Below are positions 50,496 to 58,554 of a DNA stretch of 64,000 nucleotides, in pieces. Numbering within the stretch: position 1 is the stretch's first letter; the number at the start of each line of letters is the position of its first letter. The stretch covers positions 1 through 64,000 of the forward strand of contig JAEZUR010000120.1 in the NCBI GenBank assembly GCA_023420935.1, read 5' to 3'. Position numbers and translations under genes: made by a program. Source of the stretch: Bacillota bacterium (GTDB lineage Bacteria; Bacillota; Clostridia; Lachnospirales; Lachnospiraceae). The notes under the pieces were generated by a model, which was not told the DNA's origin, did no database searches, and saw only the letters and a program-made list of their open reading frames with translations.

Positions 50496-50921
50496 ATGAG
50501 TAAGGATCCTTTAAAATTAGAAAATCAATTATGTTTTCCATTGTATGCATGCGCGAAAGAGGTTGTAAAGAGATATAAACCACTTCTAGATGAAATAGAT
50601 CTTACGTATACTCAGTATATAGCCATGATGGTAATGTGGGAACAGAAAGAAATGAATGTAAAAACCTTAGGAGAATTCCTGTATCTGGATTCGGGTACTT
50701 TAACACCAGTACTTAAAAAACTTGAATCAAAAAAATATATTACAAGAAAACGTTCTCAAGAGGACGAGAGAGTGCTAATTGTTTCAATTACCAAGGAAGG
50801 AGAGCAGTTAAAAGAACGTGCTACTTCTATTCCAGAGCAAATGGGCAATTGTTTATCTATTTCTGAGGAAGAAGGGAAAGTTTTATACCAACTGCTCTAT
50901 AAATTGTTAGGTCATTTGTAA
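50496..50921 (+). CDS. ohrR: OhrR, MarR-family peroxide sensor
   Basis: A 141-residue regulator. LENQLCFPLYACAKEVVKRY carries the reactive Cys13, the position of the sensing Cys in OhrR; Cys19 follows. The wHTH has LGEFLYLDSGTLTPVLKKLE and ITRKRSQEDERVL. On oxidation it would leave the operator in front of the first peroxidase gene. ATG follows AAGGAGTG. It is 178 bases after the TSCPD gene and 18 before the radical SAM gene. Confidence 0.92.
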   Translation: MSKDPLKLENQLCFPLYACAKEVVKRYKPLLDEIDLTYTQYIAMMVMWEQKEMNVKTLGEFLYLDSGTLTPVLKKLESKKYITRKRSQEDERVLIVSITKEGEQLKERATSIPEQMGNCLSISEEEGKVLYQLLYKLLGHL

Positions 50922-50938
50922 GCGGGAAAGGAATCAAT

Positions 50939-52027
50939 ATGGCGGATTTTAATCTAGAACAGTATTTAAGCAATGGTGTCGAGAATATTGTAATAGGAGC
51001 TATCAAGGCATCCTTAAAGAACCCAAAAGAAAGTATTTTTATGGCAAAGTATGCCCTTGCAAGTAAGCGTGCTAGGAAACTTAGAATACAAGCAGAAGAA
51101 AATGGAGAGCATATACCTCCATTTCTCATTGCTAGCATAACAAGCCAATGTAATCTTCATTGTAAAGGATGCTATGCGAGAGAAAATCATGCTTGCTTTG
51201 ACGGCACGGCATCCAATCAATTAACGGACAAGGAATGGGGCAATATATTCCATCAGGCTATTGATTTGGGAATAGGATTCATCTTATTAGCAGGAGGAGA
51301 ACCTCTCATTCGTAAAGATATTATTCAAGCAGCTGGTAAGATGCAAGATATATTATTTCCTATTTTTACAAATGGAACTATGATGGATGAAGAGTACATA
51401 AAGATATTTGAAAAAAATCGAAACTTAGTTCCAGTACTTAGCTTAGAAGGAAGTCAAGAAATTACAGATCAGCGAAGAGGTCAGGGTATCTACGATACGA
51501 TAATAAAAACTATGAGTGCATTAAATCAGAACGGTATTTTATTTGGAGCCAGTATTACGGTAACAAAAGAAAATCTATATGATATTAGTAACCCTGCATT
51601 TATTCAGACGCTTTATGAGAAAGGATGCAAAGTAGTCTTTTTTATTGAATATGTGCCAATGGATGAGACCACCAAGCATCTTGCTCCGGAGGAGAAAGAA
51701 CGAATGGAATTAGATAAAAATCTTCTTGGCTTAAGACAGAGCTATGATGATATGTTATTTATCTCTTTCCCTGGCGATGAGAAGACTTCAGGAGGCTGTT
51801 TGGCGGCTGGAAGAGGATTCTTTCATATTAATGCTCATGGTGGTGCAGAGCCATGTCCGTTTTCGCCTTATTCGGATACCAGTTTACGAAAAGTAACATT
51901 AAAGGATGCATTACAATCACCTTTATTTCAGAGGCTTCGGGATGAAAATGTGTTAATGGAGGAGCATGCTGGGGGATGTGTGTTGTTTGAGAAGAAAGAG
52001 TTGGTTGAAGAGTTGTTAAAGAAGTAA
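50939..52027 (+). CDS. Radical SAM protein with SPASM-like C-terminus
   Basis: A 362-residue enzyme. The CxxxCxxC motif ITSQCNLHCKGCYAR (about residue 66) binds the catalytic 4Fe-4S cluster; LAGGEPLIRKDI follows. Cysteines near the C-terminus (GGCLAAGRGFFHINAH, AEPCPFSPYSD, AGGCVLFEKK) form a SPASM-like accessory region. The N-terminal 50 residues are helical. Such proteins modify peptides or cofactors; no peptide substrate is seen nearby. It is co-transcribed with ohrR. Confidence 0.88.
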   Translation: MADFNLEQYLSNGVENIVIGAIKASLKNPKESIFMAKYALASKRARKLRIQAEENGEHIPPFLIASITSQCNLHCKGCYARENHACFDGTASNQLTDKEWGNIFHQAIDLGIGFILLAGGEPLIRKDIIQAAGKMQDILFPIFTNGTMMDEEYIKIFEKNRNLVPVLSLEGSQEITDQRRGQGIYDTIIKTMSALNQNGILFGASITVTKENLYDISNPAFIQTLYEKGCKVVFFIEYVPMDETTKHLAPEEKERMELDKNLLGLRQSYDDMLFISFPGDEKTSGGCLAAGRGFFHINAHGGAEPCPFSPYSDTSLRKVTLKDALQSPLFQRLRDENVLMEEHAGGCVLFEKKELVEELLKK

Positions 52028-52050
52028 TGATTACACTGTTTATGTGATGA

Positions 52051-52213
52051 GAAGTGATACGCAATCTAGTTTGATACGCAACACGCTCTCGCTTGGATGA
52101 AGTTCGTAATGTGTACGTAAGGCCTAAAAAACAGGCCTCGTTCCTACAATACAGGAACTAAGTACCAACGACTTCATAACAGTTGCTTATCAAACTAGAT
52201 TGCGTATCACTTC
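52051..52213 (-). repeat. Structured intergenic element, family 2, copy B (inverted)
   Basis: Same element as copy A in opposite orientation, with perfect 26-bp arms (52051-52076 and 52188-52213). Outer bases GAAGTGATAC are shared with copy A; the inner arm bases differ but pair perfectly. It has two variable hairpins in place of one, GTTCC-TGTATTGTA-GGAAC and AGGCC-TGTTTTTTA-GGCCT, sharing the loop pattern TGTNNTNTA with copy A. The stretch 52028-52476 otherwise has no gene besides a terminator. Confidence 0.9.
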
Positions 52214-52339
52214 AGCCAAGGTTGTGAGAGTGTACTGTTATGTTTCATGGTTGTTCATAGGGCTGTTAATATTTCAGGGGTGATTATTCTTAGGGTAGTT
52301 TACCTTTTCTTCAGATTAATATATATATTGTAATGAAAA

Positions 52340-52427
52340 AAAGAGACTTCGTTGAATGTGAAGGCTTAAAGTAGTTTTGGTATTCACCATGTCTGCTTTA
52401 AGAGGATCAGTTCAAGGAAGTCTCTTT
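52340..52427. terminator. Long terminator between converging genes
   Basis: AAAGAGACTTC (52340-52350) pairs with GAAGTCTCTTT, reinforced by TTGAA/TTCAA and an inner CTTAAAG/CTTTAAG; T-rich flank on each side. Confidence 0.78.
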
Positions 52428-52476
52428 CTTTTATTTAACTATATGGTTATGTTTTGCTATATTTTTATATTTTATT

Positions 52477-52959
52477 TTATATAATATTTCTTTTGGAATA
52501 CTCATTACGTAGTAATTCTTTTGTTTTGGTAAAATCGTAGTTCATGTTTGATGTTCCTATTTCCTCGGCTGTTTCAGTTTCGTCTATGGATCTTACTACG
52601 GTTTCTAGACGGGAAATGAAGTTTTCTAAGGTCAGGATGTATTCGGATAGCAGATTGTGTGTTTCTTTTTCTTGGTTGTTTAATGCAGCGGTCTCTAATT
52701 CAAGAGATTGCTGTGATAAGGAATCTGCACCGATGGTATCCATTACTTTTATTAATGTATGTGCAATGATACGCAATCCATCTGTTTCATTTGATTTTAA
52801 CATGCTATGCATAAGTGGTAACTTAGCTTTTACACTTTTGATAGCGATAAGTAAGGATTTTTTATAATTCGTGATATTGCCCACACAATATCGGAATCCC
52901 TTCTCAACATCAATTTCTGGAATGTCCAAAAATTTTTCTTTTAAGATTAATAGTTTCAT
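52477..52959 (-). CDS. Hpt-domain-like phosphotransfer protein
   Basis: A 160-residue helical protein. ATG 52959 follows GAGG on the minus strand; the longer frame to 53016 has no ribosome site. The run IAHTLIKVMDTIGADSLSQQ matches the Hpt helix around its phospho-acceptor His, although the usual Lys-Gly after His-x-Leu is replaced by Ile-Lys. It may take part in a two-component phosphorelay or be a degenerate Hpt module. It is read towards its terminator, after the topoisomerase genes, but 165 bases separate them. Confidence 0.65.
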   Translation of the reverse strand: MKLLILKEKFLDIPEIDVEKGFRYCVGNITNYKKSLLIAIKSVKAKLPLMHSMLKSNETDGLRIIAHTLIKVMDTIGADSLSQQSLELETAALNNQEKETHNLLSEYILTLENFISRLETVVRSIDETETAEEIGTSNMNYDFTKTKELLRNEYSKRNII

Positions 52960-53123
52960 TGTAAACCTCTTTCTCGAATCAGACATGTCCCATATGTCCT
53001 TTCGAATACCCCCCAATAAGTTTCAACAACATTAGTACTATATTACCATATTTGAGATTTTTTGTAAATATATATTGCTCGTCTTTTCTATACTTATTTC
53101 GACTTATTCCAGCGAACATATTA

Positions 53124-55373
53124 TTAGTTTAATTGAGCACGCTGACCTTTTTGACCTCTTTTGCGATTACGGATTTTCTTAACATTCACTTCATTACCAT
53201 CAAAACTGAAAAGTTCAGTATCCGATTTTACGGCAGCCCCATGGACAACAGTATCATTTGGTTCTAATGAGATAGCTTTTACTCCGCGACTGGATTTTTT
53301 TAGTTCAGTAACTTCGTCTAAAGCAAACCCTAAGGAAAGCCCCTTTTCTGTAATCAGTACTACTTTCATGGAACCAGATAAAATCTCATGACCAGTTAAT
53401 AAGGATACCTGTATTAATTTATCGGCATTTTCTAGTTTTGTAGAATTAATTACGGAACGATTGGTTTCGAATTCAGCGCCAGATACTAGTTTAATAAAAC
53501 CAAGTTTTGTCATAAAGAGTAATTGTGATTCAAATAAAGCCTCAAAGTTTGTGTATAAGATTATATTTTCTTTATCGACCTTACACAAGGAATAGATTAG
53601 AGTTCCTTTATCTTTTATTTTACATTTCGGGATAGCAGCAGCTTTTATCTGGTACATATTCCCTTCTGCTGTAAAGAAGCATAGCTTATCTGTGTTTTTC
53701 ATTGATATGATATGTGAATATTCTTTTAGTGTCTCTTCCGATACGCGGGTGTAACTTGCAGAATCTAATGATTTCGTATATCCAAATCGATCAATCAGAA
53801 TATAAATGTCTTCTATTTTAAATTCTTCTACGTAAGATGCATTTTGAACGTTGGATAGTAACGTTCTTCTTGGACGATCAAACAACTTCTTATAGTTTTT
53901 TAAACGTCCTTTGATTACTTTAAATAATTCTTTTGTATCACCAAGTACCTTCTTGTATTCTTCGATATTTGTTAACAGGGTATCATTCTCATCGTGTAAC
54001 TTTAGAATTTCTAGCCCAATTAATCTGCTAAGAGGCATGGTGAGAATTGCCTCAGCTTGACGTTCGGTGAAATTTAGCGTTTCAGCTGTCTTTTTGGACG
54101 CCGCTGATTTAAAATTAATATCGGTGGTAATTCCGTTAATTAAACAATCCTTTGCTTGTTTAACGGAAGAACTTCCACGTAATATTTCAATAATTAGATC
54201 TATTACATCCGTAGCACGGATTAAACCGGCTACAATTTCTAAACGCTGTGTTGCTTTTTGAAGTAAATGTTCGTATTCCTTTGTATAAAGGATCTTTTGG
54301 AAATCCACAAATTCCTCGATAATGGATTTCAAATTAAACGTAACCGGTTGTTGATCCTTAATGGCTAACAGATTAATACCATAAGTATCTTCCATGGCAG
54401 TTTTGGTATATAGACCATTTAATAAATTATCAATATCACGATCTTTTTTTACTTCTATGACAACTCGAATACCTTCTTTGGAGGACTCATCACGCACATC
54501 AAAGATTTCATCAAAAACCTTATCTTTCATTAAGGTAGAAAGACTTTCTACTAATTTGGTTTTATTGCCTGCAACGGTATAAGGGATTTCGGTAATAACG
54601 ATATTTTTACGACCATTATCACCATTCTCAATCTCTGTTTTAGCACGTACTTTTATTCTACCTTCCCCGGTTGCATACACTTCTGATAACACATCTTGAT
54701 TGATGATGGTGCCGCCGGTTGGAAAGTCAGGAGCTGGAATATACTCCATTAATTTCTCGATTGAGATATTTGGTTGATCCATGTAGGCAATGACACCATC
54801 AATTACCTCACCTGGATTGTGAGGAGGAATATTGGTAGCCATACCAACTGCAATTCCTGTTGTTCCATTGATTAATAGATTTGGAAGCATAGCAGGAAGT
54901 ACAGTAGGCTCCTTCTCGCTTTCATCAAAGTTTGGCATGAATTCAACTAGGCCTTTTTCCAGATTACTTAATAAAGTCATGGCAGCTGGTGAGAGTCTAG
55001 CTTCCGTATAACGCATTGCTGCGGCTCCATCACCATCAATGGAACCAAAATTACCATGGCCATCTACTAATGGGATGGATAAGGAATAATCTTCTGACAT
55101 ACGAACCAATGCCTCATAGATGGAACTATCTCCATGAGGATGGAACTTACCCATTGTATCACCGACGATACGGGCACTTTTTCTATGTGGTTTATCAGGA
55201 GATAAACCTAACTCATTCATTGCATATAGGATTCTTCTTTGTACTGGTTTTAGACCATCTCGTACATCTGGTAAGGCTCTGGCAACGATTACGCTCATAG
55301 CATAATCTCGGTAGGAATTTTTCATTTCTTCTGAAAAATCTAATTGTATAATCGTATCTGTAGTTTTACTCAT
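53124..55373 (-). CDS. Type IIA topoisomerase subunit A, ParC-like
   Basis: A 749-residue DNA-cleaving subunit. The breakage-reunion domain is complete: RDYAMSVIVARALPDVRDG, KFHPHGDSSIYEALVRM (Ser and Glu at the quinolone-determining positions, the sensitive state), and RYTEARLSP with catalytic Tyr. The C-terminal beta-pinwheel lacks the GyrA-box QRRGGKG, with SSRGVKAI in its place, which points to a topoisomerase IV-like role rather than supercoiling. It is shorter than typical GyrA. It follows the B subunit gene by 84 bases. Confidence 0.88.
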   Translation of the reverse strand: MSKTTDTIIQLDFSEEMKNSYRDYAMSVIVARALPDVRDGLKPVQRRILYAMNELGLSPDKPHRKSARIVGDTMGKFHPHGDSSIYEALVRMSEDYSLSIPLVDGHGNFGSIDGDGAAAMRYTEARLSPAAMTLLSNLEKGLVEFMPNFDESEKEPTVLPAMLPNLLINGTTGIAVGMATNIPPHNPGEVIDGVIAYMDQPNISIEKLMEYIPAPDFPTGGTIINQDVLSEVYATGEGRIKVRAKTEIENGDNGRKNIVITEIPYTVAGNKTKLVESLSTLMKDKVFDEIFDVRDESSKEGIRVVIEVKKDRDIDNLLNGLYTKTAMEDTYGINLLAIKDQQPVTFNLKSIIEEFVDFQKILYTKEYEHLLQKATQRLEIVAGLIRATDVIDLIIEILRGSSSVKQAKDCLINGITTDINFKSAASKKTAETLNFTERQAEAILTMPLSRLIGLEILKLHDENDTLLTNIEEYKKVLGDTKELFKVIKGRLKNYKKLFDRPRRTLLSNVQNASYVEEFKIEDIYILIDRFGYTKSLDSASYTRVSEETLKEYSHIISMKNTDKLCFFTAEGNMYQIKAAAIPKCKIKDKGTLIYSLCKVDKENIILYTNFEALFESQLLFMTKLGFIKLVSGAEFETNRSVINSTKLENADKLIQVSLLTGHEILSGSMKVVLITEKGLSLGFALDEVTELKKSSRGVKAISLEPNDTVVHGAAVKSDTELFSFDGNEVNVKKIRNRKRGQKGQRAQLN

Positions 55374-55457
55374 TTTTTAACTCCCATCTGTGTGCTTTAT
55401 CAGCACATGTATCTAAATTCCTTGCTTCTGCAAGTGGAAATATTCTATATAGATAAG

Positions 55458-57389
55458 TTAGATGTCTAACTTGGCATATTTTGCTTCTTCCATAATGAAG
55501 GCTCTTCTAGGTGGAACGTTACTACTCATTAAAGTTGATGTTATTTCATCCGCTTCCACGGTATCTGTAATAGAAACCTGTGCTAAGATTCTTGTCTCAG
55601 GATTTAATGTTGTTTCCCAAAGTTGGTCTGCATCCATTTCTCCAAGACCTTTGTATCGTTGAATGTTAAGAATTTTACCAGGTGTACTCTTTCTGAATTT
55701 CTCTAATTCAAAGTCATTGAAAATATATTCTGACTTTTTGCTTTTCTTACTTTTGCCAGCCACTTCATATTCCACACGGTACAAAGGTGGAAGGCCTCGG
55801 TAAATCTTGCCTTCTAGAATTAATTCTGGCATAAAACGGTAGAAGAAGGTAAGTAAAAGTGTGCTAATATGAGCACCATCCACATCGGCATCGGTTAAAA
55901 TAATAATTTTATCGAATTTTAACTTGGTAATATCAAATTCATCTCCAATACCACATCCAAACGATGCAATCATGGATTTAATTTCATTATTCACAAGAAT
56001 TTTTTCCAGCGTAGCTTTTTCTACATTTAAGATTTTTCCACGTAACGGAAGAACAGCCTGTGTTTTACGATTACGAGCAGTTTTTACCGTACCACCGGCG
56101 GAATCTCCTTCGACAATATATACTTCACATTCTTCTGGTTTTTTGGATGAGCAAGAAGCTAACTTACTTCTGGTATCCACATCGTTTAATTGTTTTAAAA
56201 CAGCAGTTCGTGCTTTATCGCTGGCGCGTCTTGCATTATAGGATTTCATAGAATTATCTAGAATATTTTTTAGTTCTTCTACATTTTTATCAAAATAACG
56301 TTGCACTTCTGTGTTGAATACATCATCTACGGCACTTTTTGCATCGGTATTACCTAATTTTGTCTTGGTTTGTCCTTCGAATTGCGGATCAGGATGCTTG
56401 ATGGAGATGATAGCTACAATACCGTTACGAATATCTTTACCATCAAAATTTTCATCCTTATCTTTTAATACGCCAAGTTCCCTTGCGTATTGATTCATAA
56501 CACGTGTTAAGGCGGTTTTAAATCCGGTCACTAAAGTTCCACCGTCCACTACATTAATACGGTTACAATAGGAGTTAATCTGCTCCGAATAATTATTGGT
56601 ATACTGTAATGCGATTTCCACTTCAATATCACCACTTTTTCCTTCTACATAGATAGGATCTGGATGAAGAACAGAAGCTTCTCTATTTAAATAACTAACA
56701 AAACTTTTGATTCCAAACTCTTCTTGATATGATTTCACGATACCAGTATTTTGGTCTGTGAATTTAATCAGTAGATTTTTATTTAAAAATGCGATTTCTT
56801 TTAATTTCTTTTTAATCACTTCTGGTTTAAATTCAATGGTTTCGAATATAGTGGAATCTGGATAGAAGGTAACTTTCGTACCCGTATCGGATTTATTACA
56901 TTTTCCAACCACAGGAAGCATACCATTATCAAGTTGGGTAATAGGATGTCCACCCTCTGAATATTCATCACGATACACTTTACCATCACGTCTAACTTCT
57001 ACGATCATTTTGCTTGATAAGGCGTTTACAACCGATGCACCTACCCCATGAAGACCACCGGATACTTTATACACGGAACTACCAAATTTACCACCTGCAT
57101 GAAGAATGGTATAAACAACACGAACCGTTGGAATCTTTTTGGTAGGATGTATATCCACAGGTACGCCTCGACCATTATCTTGAATGGTAATGCCGCCATC
57201 TTTCTGTAAAATAATATCGATCTGGCCACAAAAACCTGCAAGATGCTCATCAATTCCATTATCGAGAATCTCCCAAATTAAATGGTGTAATCCTCTAGAA
57301 CCTGTGCTTCCAATGTACATTCCGGGACGCTTTCGAACTGCTTCTAATCCCTCTAATACAACAATTTGACTTCCGTTATACTGCTCCAT
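55458..57389 (-). CDS. Type IIA topoisomerase subunit B, ParE-like
   Basis: A 643-residue ATPase subunit. ATG 57389 is six bases after GAGG (minus strand); the longer frame to 57482 is unsupported. GHKL ATPase motifs ILDNGIDEHLAGFCG, DNGRGVPVD and SGGLHGVGASVVNAL, the TOPRIM motif VEGDSAGGTVKTARN and TDADVDGAHISTL are complete. Length matches ParE and short GyrB, without the GyrB insertion. With the A subunit downstream it forms a full enzyme for decatenation; the housekeeping gyrase is presumably elsewhere. Confidence 0.9.
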   Translation of the reverse strand: MEQYNGSQIVVLEGLEAVRKRPGMYIGSTGSRGLHHLIWEILDNGIDEHLAGFCGQIDIILQKDGGITIQDNGRGVPVDIHPTKKIPTVRVVYTILHAGGKFGSSVYKVSGGLHGVGASVVNALSSKMIVEVRRDGKVYRDEYSEGGHPITQLDNGMLPVVGKCNKSDTGTKVTFYPDSTIFETIEFKPEVIKKKLKEIAFLNKNLLIKFTDQNTGIVKSYQEEFGIKSFVSYLNREASVLHPDPIYVEGKSGDIEVEIALQYTNNYSEQINSYCNRINVVDGGTLVTGFKTALTRVMNQYARELGVLKDKDENFDGKDIRNGIVAIISIKHPDPQFEGQTKTKLGNTDAKSAVDDVFNTEVQRYFDKNVEELKNILDNSMKSYNARRASDKARTAVLKQLNDVDTRSKLASCSSKKPEECEVYIVEGDSAGGTVKTARNRKTQAVLPLRGKILNVEKATLEKILVNNEIKSMIASFGCGIGDEFDITKLKFDKIIILTDADVDGAHISTLLLTFFYRFMPELILEGKIYRGLPPLYRVEYEVAGKSKKSKKSEYIFNDFELEKFRKSTPGKILNIQRYKGLGEMDADQLWETTLNPETRILAQVSITDTVEADEITSTLMSSNVPPRRAFIMEEAKYAKLDI

Positions 57390-57704
57390 AATAAACCTCA
57401 CTTTATCAATAGTATTCTGTATTATAGCATATTTCGAAAAATATGAAAACTTAAAATTCATTTCCTTTCTGTATAAAACCACTCGTTAACCAGCTGTCGT
57501 TATAAAATAAACAAAATAGATGGAGTCTATTCAGAAGTATGAAACGAATAGAATATGTACATGATAAGTGGAATTGGAACCAATTGAATACGAAAGTGAT
57601 AGAAAAATTAAAAAAGTTTTCAATTTTCTATAATGTAAACTAAGTTTCATCCGATAAATAGAATATAGGAATAGTTGAAAAATATAGAATAGGTGGTGAA
57701 AAAT
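57390..57704. other. Divergent intergenic region of topoisomerase and flagellar genes
   Basis: AT-rich, 315 bases, no ORF. It holds the ParE ribosome site and the sigma-28-like promoter of flgM. Confidence 0.6.
57631..57657 (+). promoter_or_regulatory. Sigma-28-like promoter of the flgM operon
   Basis: TAAT (57631-57634), 15 bases, TCCGATAA (57650-57657), close to the flagellar consensus TAAA-N15-GCCGATAA. Confidence 0.7.
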
Positions 57705-57983
57705 ATGAGAGTTGACGCTTATAACAAAGTCAATCAGTTATACCAAACTTCAGCAACTAAGAAGGTTGCGAGTACCAATAAAGTATCGTCTTCTGATTCA
57801 CTTGTAATATCTCAGTCTGGAAAAGATTATCAAATCGCGAAGCAGGCAGTACAAAATGTACCTGATGTGAGAGAGGACAAAGTTGCACAGATCAAAGCAG
57901 CAATGGCATCTGGAACTTATAATGTAACTGCAGAAGAATTAGCAGATAAATTAGTGGATAGTTACTTTAGTGCAAGTATTTAG
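57705..57983 (+). CDS. flgM: Anti-sigma-28 factor FlgM
   Basis: A 92-residue protein. ATG 57705 follows AGGTGGTG; the frame from 57693 starts inside the ribosome site. The N-terminal half is disordered and Ser/Lys-rich; the C-terminal half has VREDKVAQIKAAMASGTYNV then AEELADKLVDSYF, the sigma-binding helix of FlgM. It holds sigma-28 inactive until exported through the finished hook, and heads the operon with flgN-flgK-flgK-flgL. Confidence 0.92.
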   Translation: MRVDAYNKVNQLYQTSATKKVASTNKVSSSDSLVISQSGKDYQIAKQAVQNVPDVREDKVAQIKAAMASGTYNVTAEELADKLVDSYFSASI

Positions 57984-58015
57984 AGCTTTTTAAGGAGCGA
58001 AGAGAGGATAAAACA

Positions 58016-58528
58016 TTGGCAAGTATAATTGAAGATTTAATTTCTATTTTAGAAGAAGAGCAAACAATTTATACGGAATTAATTCCAATTGCAGAAAGAA
58101 AAACAAGAGTAATTGTTGACAATGACCTGACCGCTCTACAAGCAATAACAGAACAAGAACAAATAATCATAGAGAAGATTAATGTTCTGGAGAATAAGAG
58201 ACAGAAGGTTGTTGTCAACATTGGTACTGTGTTAAGTAGAGATCCGGATACGCTGGATATGAAAACACTAGTTGATATTTTGCAAAAACAACCAGTAGAA
58301 CAAAAAAAATTAAGTGAACTTCATGATAATCTAAAAGTTACAATTCAAAGATTGATGGAAATCAATAGTCAGAATAAATCTTTAATACAACAATCCCTTG
58401 AGATGATAGAATTCAATATGAATTTTATTCAGAGTACACGGATGTCACCAGGGAATAACTACACAAGAAATGCATCCACAATGGATGTGCCTCCGCCACA
58501 AACAGGGATGTTTGATGCGAAGCAGTAG
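58016..58528 (+). CDS. flgN: Flagellar export chaperone FlgN
   Basis: A 170-residue helical protein starting at TTG 58016 behind GAGAGG. IEDLISILEEEQTIYTELIP and DLTALQAITEQEQIIIEKI form the long coiled helices of FlgN, the chaperone that escorts FlgK and FlgL to the export gate. It precedes both flgK genes directly, which supports this role. The C-terminal tail is Pro/Thr-rich. Confidence 0.88.
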   Translation: MASIIEDLISILEEEQTIYTELIPIAERKTRVIVDNDLTALQAITEQEQIIIEKINVLENKRQKVVVNIGTVLSRDPDTLDMKTLVDILQKQPVEQKKLSELHDNLKVTIQRLMEINSQNKSLIQQSLEMIEFNMNFIQSTRMSPGNNYTRNASTMDVPPPQTGMFDAKQ

Positions 58529-58554
58529 AATACCAAAGAAGGCAAGGTGATATC

